Shown piece by piece: positions 13,381-20,389 of a stretch of DNA of 24,752 nucleotides. The stretch covers positions 1 to 24,752 of the IMG/VR virus record IMGVR_UViG_3300023184_000491; one strand, 5' to 3'. The first letter of the stretch is position 1. Each line of letters starts with the position of its first letter. The stretch comes from a virus. Below the pieces are notes generated by a model that had not been told where the DNA came from, did not search any database, and was given only the letters and a program-made list of their open reading frames with translations. The translations under genes and the position numbers were made by a program.

Positions 13381-13402
13381 GGATATTTAGTCTTTAAATA
13401 AA

Positions 13403-13434
13403 TTTGGCCAATTAAAATAATGTGCTTATATTTG
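13403..13434 (+). promoter_or_regulatory. Bacteroidetes-type promoter with palindromic TTGGCCAA
   Basis: The -33 TTTG (13403-13406) and -7 TATATTTG (13427-13434) are separated by exactly 20 bp. The -33 box is inside AAATAAATTTGGCCAAT, a 17-bp sequence repeated at the 17955 promoter, and TTGGCCAA is a perfect palindrome that could be an operator. Confidence 0.75.
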
Positions 13435-13459
13435 TAAAACAAACACAAAAACTTCCACC

Positions 13460-14230
13460 ATGACCCTAAAAGAACACCAACAAAAACACATCAAAGACAA
13501 TATCGCCTCAGCTCAAAAAACTGCGGATAATTTCAAATCTGAACAGACAAAAATCGAGTCTGAGTGGGATAGGTACTTCAAAGAAATTCAAAAACATTCC
13601 GATAAATTTGAGTTGGTTAAAACTCAGAATATTCAAACTTGGCCTGTAAACGTTTATAAATTAGACTCTCAAGGTAACCGTATTGGTTATGACCAAGTTA
13701 AAATTGGGGAAATTTCCGAGAACTATAACAATTCTCAAATTGTTTATAAGGGGGAACTACCTGAAGGAGAGACTAACAATCGTATTACTGTTTCTGTTGA
13801 AGAGCACATGACAACTCCAAAAAATGGTTGGAGAAGTCAGAGTCATGGTTATAAGTTAAAAGTTAGAGTTGGTAATGGGGAGATTAGGTCTTATTACAAA
13901 ACAGGCAAACCTGTTGTAACAATTGTTGAGGACTACGTTAAAAACTTGTGGGAAGTTCATTACCGAAAAATTAAAGATAACGAAGTTCGTAATAATGCTT
14001 TCGGTGAAGCTTACAAACGTTACAGAAATTCTGATATTGATTTTGGCGGTAACAAAGTTAATAACGTTAGTACTAGGAGAAATCAAATGGTAGTAAAAAA
14101 CCCTAACGGAAGTGTGGTTATCCTTAACTACTCAGAGGTTGATGGTAAAATCGTATTCACTATCGCTCAAGTGTTTATAGGAGAAAATAGTGCAGATTCT
14201 GTTATCGAGGCATTAGGAAATATGAAATAG
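13460..14230 (+). CDS. Unknown protein, 256 aa
   Basis: The N-terminal 50 residues are charged and helical (MTLKEHQQKHIKDNIASAQK), probably a coiled coil. The rest is beta-rich and basic, with WPVNVYKLDSQGNRIGYDQV near 61-80 and repeated aromatic positions (RSYYKTGKPVVTIVEDYV). No catalytic motif or membrane segment is seen, and no family is recognised. It begins 25 nt after a well-formed early-type promoter and has relatively C-rich codon choice at its start, so it is likely an abundant early cytoplasmic protein. Confidence 0.75.
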   Translation: MTLKEHQQKHIKDNIASAQKTADNFKSEQTKIESEWDRYFKEIQKHSDKFELVKTQNIQTWPVNVYKLDSQGNRIGYDQVKIGEISENYNNSQIVYKGELPEGETNNRITVSVEEHMTTPKNGWRSQSHGYKLKVRVGNGEIRSYYKTGKPVVTIVEDYVKNLWEVHYRKIKDNEVRNNAFGEAYKRYRNSDIDFGGNKVNNVSTRRNQMVVKNPNGSVVILNYSEVDGKIVFTIAQVFIGENSADSVIEALGNMK

Positions 14231-14236
14231 TTTTTG

Positions 14237-14244
14237 TAAATTTG
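14237..14244 (+). promoter_or_regulatory. -7-type box TAAATTTG
   Basis: TAnnTTTG lies 19 nt before the ATG at 14264. No -33 element with proper spacing is seen. Confidence 0.4.
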
Positions 14245-14263
14245 TAAACTAAATTAAATAGAT

Positions 14264-14539
14264 ATGACAACTTCAACATACAACATCAGAATTGAGAACG
14301 AGAAATTTGGTAAATTGGTAAACGAAACATTCGTGGACGGGACACAGTTTAAATTGTTTCTTAAAATGGTCCACGGGTGTTTGGAACTGAAGAATGATTT
14401 AACGTTCTTCAACGGAGTGGACTTCTTGGTACACATCCCGTTCAAACACTTGGTTGATTCAATAGTTTTAACATCAGTAGATAGTTATGGTTTGGCTGAC
14501 CACATGAAAAGTAAAGTAGAGGCATTAGTAACAAAATAA
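14264..14539 (+). CDS. Unknown small protein, 91 aa
   Basis: It starts MTTSTYNIRIENEKFGKLVN and looks like a compact alpha/beta fold with a run of hydrophobic strands (FFNGVDFLVHIPFKHLV) and a helical tail. There is no Cys, no signal peptide and no known motif. It is followed after 12 nt by a small membrane protein gene, so the two may be co-transcribed from the box at 14237. Confidence 0.7.
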   Translation: MTTSTYNIRIENEKFGKLVNETFVDGTQFKLFLKMVHGCLELKNDLTFFNGVDFLVHIPFKHLVDSIVLTSVDSYGLADHMKSKVEALVTK

Positions 14540-14551
14540 AAATAAAATATT

Positions 14552-14785
14552 ATGGGATTTCTTATATTTTTAGCGGTGATTTTGTACATATTATTTAAGA
14601 CTTGGAAACAAGTCGTTAAGTTGATTTTAATAGGGATTATTCTTATGTTTGCTTTTACAGTGGTTAAGTTGAAGGAGGGGTATGATTATTTGTTAACACC
14701 AACTCAAACCGAACAGACTGTTGAAACCAAACCAAATGCGGATAGTGTTGTTACAAAAGTTGACACAGGTCTTGTTTCTGAATAG
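14552..14785 (+). CDS. Small membrane protein, 77 aa
   Basis: Two hydrophobic segments fill the first half (FLIFLAVILYILF at 3-15 and LILIGIILMFAFTVV at 24-38) with a Lys/Trp turn between them. A polar Thr/Glu/Asp-rich tail (about 48-77) follows. The topology is a hairpin in the inner membrane with a soluble tail. The size and shape fit phage holin- or spanin-like or superinfection-exclusion proteins, but nothing decides between them. Confidence 0.7.
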   Translation: MGFLIFLAVILYILFKTWKQVVKLILIGIILMFAFTVVKLKEGYDYLLTPTQTEQTVETKPNADSVVTKVDTGLVSE

Positions 14786-14845
14786 TTTTGTTTCCTTGTT
14801 TAGAAAAATAAGGTGGTGGATTCGCTGAATTATCGGCCCCAAACT

Positions 14846-14873
14846 AAGGAGGTGAGAAATCGCCTCCTTTTTT
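14846..14873 (+). terminator. Rho-independent terminator
   Basis: A 9-bp stem (AAGGAGGTG/CGCCTCCTT, one wobble) with a 6-nt loop and a T-run. It closes the 13460-14785 early unit and insulates the late-type gene that follows. Confidence 0.85.
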
Positions 14874-14887
14874 ATATTAATGTTGTA

Positions 14888-14895
14888 TATTTATA
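14888..14895 (+). promoter_or_regulatory. TATTTATA late-type promoter box
   Basis: The box lies 13 nt before the ATG at 14909, directly after a terminator. Confidence 0.5.
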
Positions 14896-14908
14896 CATAA
14901 AGACTAAC

Positions 14909-15226
14909 ATGAAAAATATTATTATATCGGAAAAACAATTGGAAAAATTAACTAACCGAGTTAAAAATTCCTTGACTGAAAATCAAGAAGAGGGGTCTTA
15001 TATGGCAAAACAACAATTGTTCACTATTGCGACTTTGGCACATAAAATGTGGGAAGAAATGGAGGACGGAGAACAACTTGAAGATTGGATGGAGACAAAG
15101 ATTGCTCAATCAGAACAAAGTATTATCTCAGTTGTTAAAACCTTTATGTATGACGAAGTCTCAAGTAAAACATCAAATGACGGTATGGGTAAATTAAGTT
15201 TTGATGATTTAATTATTGGTAAGTAA
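14909..15226 (+). CDS. Leader-bearing small protein, 105 aa
   Basis: The ATG at 14909 is chosen over an in-frame GTG at 14813, which would read through the terminator. The leader (MKNIIISEKQLEKLTNRVKN) ends SLTENQ. The mature part (SYMAKQQLFTIATLAHKMWE, then LEDWMETKIAQSEQSIISV) resembles a short family often found in T4-like and marine phages, with a helix-turn-helix of M-A-K-x-x-L...W-x-x-x-K-I-x-x-A/S-x-x-x-I-S-S/V pattern. The role of that family is unknown, but it is probably virion-associated. It has its own TATTTATA box. Confidence 0.75.
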   Translation: MKNIIISEKQLEKLTNRVKNSLTENQEEGSYMAKQQLFTIATLAHKMWEEMEDGEQLEDWMETKIAQSEQSIISVVKTFMYDEVSSKTSNDGMGKLSFDDLIIGK

Positions 15227-15258
15227 GTTATGAATAACTAATTATAGACCCCTCTAAC

Positions 15259-15519
15259 ATGGAACAATTTATTAAATACTATAGGGGTAAACCAATCTAC
15301 TTTAATATTCCATCTGAGGACGGGATAAAATTATCATTTAATATAATTGAAGTTGGTAATATTAATGAAGATATTATGGAGATTACCTTGTCTTTAACTA
15401 ATCCTGAGGACTACAAAATGTTTACTGAAAACATTATCCGACATTACATTAATGAAGAAATAAAAAACATAATGAAATTGTTTTCAATGGACGATGATTT
15501 TACGATTAATTTTTCTTGA
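15259..15519 (+). CDS. Unknown small protein, 86 aa
   Basis: It starts MEQFIKYYRGKPIYFNIPSE and alternates strands and helices (LSFNIIEVGNIN, ITLSLTNPED), ending in a helix (NEEIKNIMKLF). The composition is acidic to neutral and there are no motifs. It follows the previous gene by 32 nt and lacks its own clear promoter, so it is probably co-transcribed. Confidence 0.65.
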   Translation: MEQFIKYYRGKPIYFNIPSEDGIKLSFNIIEVGNINEDIMEITLSLTNPEDYKMFTENIIRHYINEEIKNIMKLFSMDDDFTINFS

Positions 15520-15527
15520 TTGTTAGG

Positions 15528-15535
15528 TATTTATA
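15528..15535 (+). promoter_or_regulatory. TATTTATA late-type promoter box
   Basis: The box lies 13 nt before the ATG at 15549, the same spacing as at 14888/14909. Confidence 0.5.
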
Positions 15536-15548
15536 GTAAAACATTATT

Positions 15549-15989
15549 ATGAACCAAGATTTTAAAGATAGACTATTTGAAGAAGTAACCAAACGAGGAT
15601 TGATTTCTGAACAAAAAACAGGTACTAAAGACTTTATTGAGATGGTGTCGTTATTGTTTCATTCAAGAACTCAAGCACATACTTTACATTTACAAACTAA
15701 ATCATTTGCTGAACACAGTGCATTGGGTGGATACTATGATGAGATTGGAGATATTGTTGACGGTTTAATTGAATCTTATCAAGGTAAGTATAGTATTATT
15801 AAAGGGTATAAAAAATATGACATTGAGGATTATAAAGACACCACAACAACGGTTAACTATTTTAAAGACTTATACAGTAAAGTTGAAGATTTAAGAGATT
15901 GTTGTAAAGATTCGTACATCCAAAATGAAATTGATAATGTTTGTAAGTTACTTAATTCGACTTTATATAAATTAAGATTCTTAAAGTAA
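15549..15989 (+). CDS. DUF5856-like, ferritin/Dps-like helical protein, 146 aa
   Basis: After a leader (MNQDFKDRLFEEVTKRGLISEQ, cleavable after LISE) the protein reads FIEMVSLLFHSRTQAHTLHL, TKSFAEHSALGGYYDEIGDI and VDGLIESYQGKYSIIKGYKK. The His/Glu/Asp spacing in the helices (H-x-x-T-K-S-F-A-x-H, Y-D-E-I-x-D) is that of a ferritin/Dps-like four-helix bundle. From memory it matches the phage family DUF5856. If it is packaged, a DNA-protecting or iron-binding role in the head is conceivable. Enzyme activity is not shown. It is followed by a terminator. Confidence 0.75.
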   Translation: MNQDFKDRLFEEVTKRGLISEQKTGTKDFIEMVSLLFHSRTQAHTLHLQTKSFAEHSALGGYYDEIGDIVDGLIESYQGKYSIIKGYKKYDIEDYKDTTTTVNYFKDLYSKVEDLRDCCKDSYIQNEIDNVCKLLNSTLYKLRFLK

Positions 15990-16008
15990 AAATTAAAAAA
16001 TAATCAAG

Positions 16009-16038
16009 ACCCTCACTATTTTTAGTGGGGGTTTTTTG
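16009..16038 (+). terminator. Rho-independent terminator
   Basis: The stem ACCCTCACTA/TAGTGGGGGT (one G-T wobble) with a 4-nt T loop, then six T. It lies immediately before the early-type -7 box at 16040. Confidence 0.85.
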
Positions 16039-16039
16039 T

Positions 16040-16047
16040 TATCTTTG
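16040..16047 (+). promoter_or_regulatory. -7-type box TATCTTTG
   Basis: The box ends 5 nt before the ATG at 16053, the same very short spacing as at smpB. It overlaps the tail of the preceding terminator, and no -33 TTTG is seen. Confidence 0.5.
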
Positions 16048-16052
16048 TGTTC

Positions 16053-16400
16053 ATGAATGAACTTATTCATCCTAAACGATTACGATTGTTTGTAGAGGAG
16101 ATTTATAAAAACTATCCTGAAGTCAAGAACCATCCTGACTATAGGTTCTATTACTTATACACTGATTACCCTGAGGCCAGTGAATATTTGTTTGTCGTTA
16201 TTTTACAATATCAATTATTTTATAAACTAAGCAAGGACCTAAACGAATCACTTGGGTTATATAAAGAAATGTTTGGGTTTACCGAATCAAGTATCTTAGG
16301 AGAAGATGATATTAATTCAAAAATACAAAAACAATTAAACGAATTATCAGACAAAATTAGAGGGACCAAATATACTTCCGTTTTTTACGAGGTGTGGTAA
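16053..16400 (+). CDS. Unknown protein, 115 aa
   Basis: The start at ATG 16053 (MNELIHPKRLRLFVEE) is preferred over GTG 16047, which lies in the promoter box. The protein is helical, rich in Tyr/Phe/Leu (YRFYYLYTDYPEASEYLFVV), with a Lys/Glu-rich C-terminal helix. No motif or membrane segment is convincing, and the function is unknown. It is a single-gene unit between a terminator and the next late-type box. Confidence 0.7.
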   Translation: MNELIHPKRLRLFVEEIYKNYPEVKNHPDYRFYYLYTDYPEASEYLFVVILQYQLFYKLSKDLNESLGLYKEMFGFTESSILGEDDINSKIQKQLNELSDKIRGTKYTSVFYEVW

Positions 16401-16418
16401 CAAATTCTTTTTCATGTA

Positions 16419-16426
16419 TATTTATA
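16419..16426 (+). promoter_or_regulatory. TATTTATA late-type promoter box
   Basis: The box lies 6 nt before the ATG at 16433. Confidence 0.5.
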
Positions 16427-16432
16427 TGTAAC

Positions 16433-17383
16433 ATGAAAAATCTAATTAAAAAAATATTAAGAGAACAATTGGAAGGTTCTGACGACAAACCATTGTCTGA
16501 GAAAGAAATTAGATTGTTCAAATACCTTAACACTCATAAGGAGGAAGCCAAAACTCAACCAAAATTACTTGAATTAATTAAGGTGATGATGCCAATGATT
16601 GGTAGAAGTCCTAATGACACAAGATTCTATTATGAGGTTTATACTGCAAATTACAGACCAGAAGGAGATTATGAAAAGATAGACGGTAAGAACTTTGTTC
16701 ATTATAGAGATTTCAAACAAAGAAGAACACCTAACAATAATGCGTATAATTATACGTCAGGTAAAATTCCGTTTAAAGGTTCTAATTTAGAAGGGTATTG
16801 GAATATTAACAGTAATAATGAATGGTATTATGTTGTTACATCATATAATTGGTACCCAATTTATTTATTTATAGAAAACCAATGGTACCGAGTAAGTAAT
16901 AGTTACTCATCATCAACATCAAAACATTTATCAGGGTCAAACCCCAGAAGAAATTCTTATGATAGTAATATAAAAGATGAGGTTATTTCTGTGACACCTG
17001 ATGAGATAAAGTCCATCATGAATGGTGAGAGTTTATCTAATGTTAAAACTAATCGAGTGCCCAACTTTAATGATAAGTTCGCTAAGGCATTAAAAGGGTC
17101 TAAGAAACTATTAACCATAGGATGGGGAGATGATAAGAAGAAAGTTGATTATACAATAACAAACGCTAAAAAAGTGAAAGATAAAATAAAATTTGAAATC
17201 ACAATTAATAAGGCGGGAAATGTTGAGGGGACCAATAAGATGGTTGTTAATCCTGATGGGTATATTCACCCTAGTCCATTCTCTGAGGACTTAGAAAGAG
17301 GTATTATGGATAGAATTATTTCTGATAATAGAGACTATTTGTCAGAAGATAATACTACCTTTGTGTTCCAACATCCACATTAA
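16433..17383 (+). CDS. Leader-bearing protein, 316 aa
   Basis: The ATG at 16433 is chosen because the TATTTATA box lies just before it; an in-frame GTG at 16394 would add 13 unlikely residues. The leader is short (MKNLIKKILREQ, possible cleavage after ILRE). The body has an Asn/Tyr/Trp-rich middle (about 100-170: WNINSNNEWYYVVTSYNWYP) and a Ser-rich loop. It has a basic C-terminal domain of mixed strands ending in FVFQHPH. No family is recognised. It is a candidate virion or injected protein on the strength of the leader and box. The next gene starts 2 nt after its stop. Confidence 0.75.
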   Translation: MKNLIKKILREQLEGSDDKPLSEKEIRLFKYLNTHKEEAKTQPKLLELIKVMMPMIGRSPNDTRFYYEVYTANYRPEGDYEKIDGKNFVHYRDFKQRRTPNNNAYNYTSGKIPFKGSNLEGYWNINSNNEWYYVVTSYNWYPIYLFIENQWYRVSNSYSSSTSKHLSGSNPRRNSYDSNIKDEVISVTPDEIKSIMNGESLSNVKTNRVPNFNDKFAKALKGSKKLLTIGWGDDKKKVDYTITNAKKVKDKIKFEITINKAGNVEGTNKMVVNPDGYIHPSPFSEDLERGIMDRIISDNRDYLSEDNTTFVFQHPH

Positions 17384-17385
17384 TC

Positions 17386-17943
17386 ATGTCCGACATAACA
17401 CCAAATAGAATTCCTGAGAAGGCGATATTAAGTTTCGCTCAAATGGGTAACCCTATGTTTGAGTTTAAAATTGAACAACATCATAATGATTTTTATTTAA
17501 TGTTGGTGGTTGATTGTGAGAAGATGGATAAGAATAGTGGTAAGTTTGACCTTGAATATAGAGAATCGTTGGTTGATGATTCCTTGACAGGTATACAGGC
17601 GTTTGTTAATAGACCTATCGGAAAGATAGAACGTATTGCTGAGGAAATTAAAAAGTTCTTTAGTGTCGAGGTTAGAGTTTCCTTCAACTTTAAAAATTAT
17701 AAATACTTAGACCAAATTGAACGAAAGATACAGAGAGCGATTAAACAAACTAGTCGACCTGAAATTAATGCGGTAATATCTGCGGAAGGGGATAACCCTG
17801 TTGTTAGAGTGGGGATGTACAACTTCAAAAATTCCAATAAGGACAAAATAGGTTTAAATTATATTGAAGAACTCCAAAAAGTTTTAGGTTCCGAAATAGA
17901 TTTAAATTCTTATAGATGGTTTACAACCGCGGCGGAAAAATAA
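17386..17943 (+). CDS. Unknown protein, 185 aa
   Basis: It starts MSDITPNRIPEKAILSFAQM. It alternates beta strands (FEFKIEQHHNDFYLMLVVDC) and helices (IGKIERIAEEIKKFF, LDQIERKIQRAIKQ). There is a possible internal duplication of a strand-helix unit, but it is weak. No catalytic signature is seen and the function is unknown. It lies 2 nt after the preceding gene and is co-transcribed with it. Confidence 0.7.
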   Translation: MSDITPNRIPEKAILSFAQMGNPMFEFKIEQHHNDFYLMLVVDCEKMDKNSGKFDLEYRESLVDDSLTGIQAFVNRPIGKIERIAEEIKKFFSVEVRVSFNFKNYKYLDQIERKIQRAIKQTSRPEINAVISAEGDNPVVRVGMYNFKNSNKDKIGLNYIEELQKVLGSEIDLNSYRWFTTAAEK

Positions 17944-17954
17944 CTTAAAATAAA

Positions 17955-17986
17955 TTTGGCCAATCGGTAAAAGTTATATATCTTTG
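17955..17986 (+). promoter_or_regulatory. Bacteroidetes-type promoter with palindromic TTGGCCAA
   Basis: The -33 TTTG (17955-17958) and -7 TATCTTTG (17979-17986) are 20 bp apart. The box context AAATAAATTTGGCCAAT is identical to the one at 13403, and the leader to the ATG is also 25 nt in both cases. Confidence 0.78.
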
Positions 17987-18011
17987 TGTAACAAAACTAA
18001 AACAAAGACAT

Positions 18012-18752
18012 ATGACAACTACAGTAACAACTACATCAAAAATCAAGAATTATCAAGGTGCTAACTCTTTCGTTCTTAAAATGAAGGACGCATTATCTAA
18101 ATACGGTCGTTTGACTGAGAAACAATTGGTTGCGGCTGAGAAGGCCTTAATGACCAAGTCTGAAGTGAAGGTAGATGAATTACCTGAGGACATGAAGAGA
18201 ATCGCTAACTACGTAGGTGAGAACTCTTTCGTATTGGACATCAAGAAAAAATTGTTGTCTTACGGAACACTTACTTTCCCTCAGACATCTGCGGCAGTTA
18301 ACCAAATCCAAAAAGAGGAGGACAAATCTAACACTCGTAAGATGAACATTCCTACTATTGGTGAGACAATCAAAGTTGGTCGTTTTATCGGACAAAAGAT
18401 GAAGGAACAATACGGTTTGAAATTCAACCCAATCCTTTTGGACATCACTAAGGTGTTGGCAGTATCTCCAAAAGCGGTTAAGTTCGCAGGTAAGATGACT
18501 GTAAAACGTGGAGATGTTTGTGTATGTTGTGCTAAAACTCTTACTGACGAGTTCTCTATGTTGACTAAAATGGGTAAGACATGTGCTAAACACGTGGGTG
18601 TTGAATACATCACTGACTCAAGTCAAGCAGAACGTTTCCGTAACGAGTACTTGGCGAAAGTTGAGGAAATAGGAATTTTAGAATTTTGGGTTCCTAAATC
18701 TAAAATTGTGAAGTGGGACGGTAAAACCGAAGTCATCTTGAAGATGATTTAA
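18012..18752 (+). CDS. DUF6011-like zinc-binding protein with two SFVL repeats, 246 aa
   Basis: Two copies of one unit occur: YQGANSFVLKMKDALSKYGR-LTEKQ (about 14-38) and YVGENSFVLDIKKKLLSYGT-LTFPQ (about 67-91). This is the F-x-x-S/K-L...G-x-L-T-x-x-Q pattern of many phage DNA-metabolism proteins. A probable zinc site follows, GDVCVCCAKTLTDEFSML then GKTCAKHVG (about 165-195), resembling DUF6011. Codon use is visibly different from its neighbours (more AAC, TTC, CGT), which with the strong promoter suggests very high early expression. It may be a DNA- or RNA-binding accessory. The biochemical role is unknown. Confidence 0.8.
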   Translation: MTTTVTTTSKIKNYQGANSFVLKMKDALSKYGRLTEKQLVAAEKALMTKSEVKVDELPEDMKRIANYVGENSFVLDIKKKLLSYGTLTFPQTSAAVNQIQKEEDKSNTRKMNIPTIGETIKVGRFIGQKMKEQYGLKFNPILLDITKVLAVSPKAVKFAGKMTVKRGDVCVCCAKTLTDEFSMLTKMGKTCAKHVGVEYITDSSQAERFRNEYLAKVEEIGILEFWVPKSKIVKWDGKTEVILKMI

Positions 18753-18760
18753 TTCAAACG

Positions 18761-18780
18761 GGGGGAGGTTGACTCTCCCC
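18761..18780 (+). terminator. Strong GC hairpin after the DUF6011-like gene
   Basis: GGGGAG/CTCCCC (6 bp or more, 7-nt loop) lies just after the stop. It is not followed by a clear T-run, so it may also serve as a 3' stability element. Confidence 0.6.
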
Positions 18781-18817
18781 ACTATTATTACTAACATTAA
18801 ACCAAAATATATATATC

Positions 18818-19036
18818 ATGCAAACATTAGTTTTCAATACAAAAGAAAAAACAATTTCCTTAACAGATGGACACAGAGGAGCGTCAATAATTATAGAAAG
18901 AATGGATAACGTGAGTACCGTTAAGGTTTCCCCTGAAGGTTTTTATGAGGTTATGCAAAAACCTAATGAGAACAGTAACGCTCTTCCGGTGATGAGATTA
19001 CCAATCGCAAACACAAACATGTTTATTGTTTCGTAA
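18818..19036 (+). CDS. Unknown small protein, 72 aa
   Basis: It begins MQTLVFNTKEKTISLTDGHR and is beta-rich (SIIIERMDNVSTVKVSPEGF, then MRLPIANTNMFIVS). It fits a small beta-sheet protein without catalytic motifs. It probably belongs to the same early transcript as the gene before, past the GC hairpin. The function is unknown. Confidence 0.65.
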   Translation: MQTLVFNTKEKTISLTDGHRGASIIIERMDNVSTVKVSPEGFYEVMQKPNENSNALPVMRLPIANTNMFIVS

Positions 19037-19090
19037 TTCAAATATCCCAACCCGACTAATCACAATAACTAACAAAAACAAACAAATAAA

Positions 19091-19303
19091 ATGGCAATAC
19101 TAATAGGATTAATAACAATAGGAATAATAATGCTAATAGCTTACGGGGTAGGACTAGTGATACTCTTAGAAGATAAGATAAAAAAGGACTACACATGGGC
19201 ACAATGCCTACTAAATGGGTTACTGGTACTAATAACATTGACATGGTTATTAGTAATGTCCTACGGGATAGGACGGTATGTAGAAAGTTTATTAAACAAA
19301 TAA
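19091..19303 (+). CDS. Small two-helix membrane protein, 70 aa
   Basis: Two transmembrane segments, ILIGLITIGIIMLIAYGVGL (3-22) and LLNGLLVLITLTWLLVMSYG (about 40-59), flank a short charged loop (EDKIKKDYTW). Codon use is rich in ATA/CTA, and the A-rich leader AACAAATAAA precedes the ATG. It could be a holin-like or membrane-remodelling phage protein. Nothing more specific can be seen. Confidence 0.7.
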   Translation: MAILIGLITIGIIMLIAYGVGLVILLEDKIKKDYTWAQCLLNGLLVLITLTWLLVMSYGIGRYVESLLNK

Positions 19304-19333
19304 AATAAAATGGTCGGTATGGGTTTTATGTTT

Positions 19334-20023
19334 TTAGAACTTTGTATAGAAAACTTGACCTAAACCATAGGATTCTTCAGTGTTCTCTTCAAATTCTAAT
19401 TCTAAATTACCATCATCGGCATTGAAAACAAATCGTCCTTGAGAACCTTCATTAATTTCCCAACCACCAAAATGGTTTTCTAACCATTCGTAAAAGAAAC
19501 TCTCAACACCCTTTGGAATTTGTTCTGTAAATTTACCATCATATTCTATTCCTGAGTTTATCTCACCACTATCTCCACCACCAGCAAACGTGACAACACC
19601 TTCACTGTAACCTTCGGATTTCATGTAGTTAAAAATCTTAACAAGGTCTTCGTGTTCCTCTCCTAAGTCAGATAATTCTAATACATCACCACTTGCGTTT
19701 GTATCGTATCTCCATTCAGACGCATCAATTTTCAAAGTCCTTTCAACACAATCAATATTAATGTCTAATTGACCTCTATTATCACAATCCGATACTGATT
19801 TCTCAAATAAATCGTGTTCCTCGATAATTTCATCAATGACACTATCGATTGCGTCATAAGACTCAACTCGAGTATGACCATCACCAAACCATTCCTCATC
19901 TCTCCAATCTTCTTGACAGTCTTGACTATAGATTGAAGTATTAACTTCTTTTTTTCCATAACCTTGGGCATAATATGCAAATAACTTTAATGTTTTCGCT
20001 TGTTCTTCTGTAACATTTTCCAT
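19334..20023 (-). CDS. Unknown acidic protein, 229 aa
   Basis: The protein is very acidic. An N-terminal helix (MENVTEEQAKTLKLFAYYAQ) is followed by a Cys/Trp/Asp-rich stretch (CQEDWRDEEWFGDGHTRVES). The segment VVTFAGGGDSGEINSG (about 143-158) then resembles the F-x-G-x-G-D-S-G-x-I motif seen in some phage and bacterial DUF6878-like proteins. The C-terminus is Glu-rich with an aromatic end. DNA mimicry is conceivable from the charge but not shown. A TATTTATT box lies just upstream, and it converges with the membrane protein gene. Confidence 0.72.
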   Translation of the reverse strand: MENVTEEQAKTLKLFAYYAQGYGKKEVNTSIYSQDCQEDWRDEEWFGDGHTRVESYDAIDSVIDEIIEEHDLFEKSVSDCDNRGQLDINIDCVERTLKIDASEWRYDTNASGDVLELSDLGEEHEDLVKIFNYMKSEGYSEGVVTFAGGGDSGEINSGIEYDGKFTEQIPKGVESFFYEWLENHFGGWEINEGSQGRFVFNADDGNLELEFEENTEESYGLGQVFYTKF

Positions 20024-20026
20024 ATT

Positions 20027-20034
20027 AATAAATA
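20027..20034 (-). promoter_or_regulatory. TATTTATT late-type promoter box
   Basis: On the minus strand, 3 nt before the ATG at 20023. Confidence 0.42.
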
Positions 20035-20036
20035 GT

Positions 20037-20387
20037 CTATTCTATATTTAAATCCATAGTCCTTAACATCCACATCGGACGTTCTTTGGCCTCTAACGCC
20101 ATAATCCATTCACGAGGGGTTGGAACATAATTATAACAATCTTCTTTAATATGGTCTGTTAAAATATATCTAGTGTACACAACTTTTCCGTCTGAATTGG
20201 TAAAATGAGTCCCAAACTTTATTTCTCCTTCATATATTCCCATTGTATGATGACGGAACATTCTATGGGTAGAACTCGGCATCCAAAGTTTAGGTTGGTC
20301 CAGCCATTCGTGTAGATGTAAATAATCTGTATAAACACCACCATATTTTTTAACCGATGATTTTGAATGTATTACTGCATGTGCCAT
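20037..20387 (-). CDS. DUF6915-like protein, 116 aa
   Basis: It matches the DUF6915 pattern throughout: MAHAVIHSKSSVKKYGGVYT (1-20), DYLHLHEWLDQPKLWM (21-36), HRMFRHHTMGIYEGEIKFG (41-59), then ITNSDG-type FTNSDGKVVYTRYILTDHIK and a terminal W-M segment. The family is common in phages and bacteria and rich in conserved His/Asp, which could bind metal, but no activity is settled. Start and stop are close to the HNH gene (2-nt gap) and the acidic gene (13 nt). Confidence 0.82.
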   Translation of the reverse strand: MAHAVIHSKSSVKKYGGVYTDYLHLHEWLDQPKLWMPSSTHRMFRHHTMGIYEGEIKFGTHFTNSDGKVVYTRYILTDHIKEDCYNYVPTPREWIMALEAKERPMWMLRTMDLNIE

Positions 20388-20389
20388 AG

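Larger units (their letters stand above)
13036..13459 (+). other. 424-nt region without a gene: array B and early promoter
   Basis: It holds repeats 2 and 3 and spacers of array B, degenerate copies and a short hairpin plus T-run (13307-13330). The -33/-7 promoter of the next gene follows. No open frame of note is seen in it. Confidence 0.7.

Noticed and set aside
14813-14908. GTG start extending the 14909 gene
   Set aside because: The extension crosses a strong terminator and precedes the TATTTATA box and the leader sequence at ATG 14909.
19056-19244. Minus-strand hydrophobic frame opposite the 19091 membrane protein
   Set aside because: Mirror of a transmembrane gene; the plus frame has the better start context and a charged loop between two helices.
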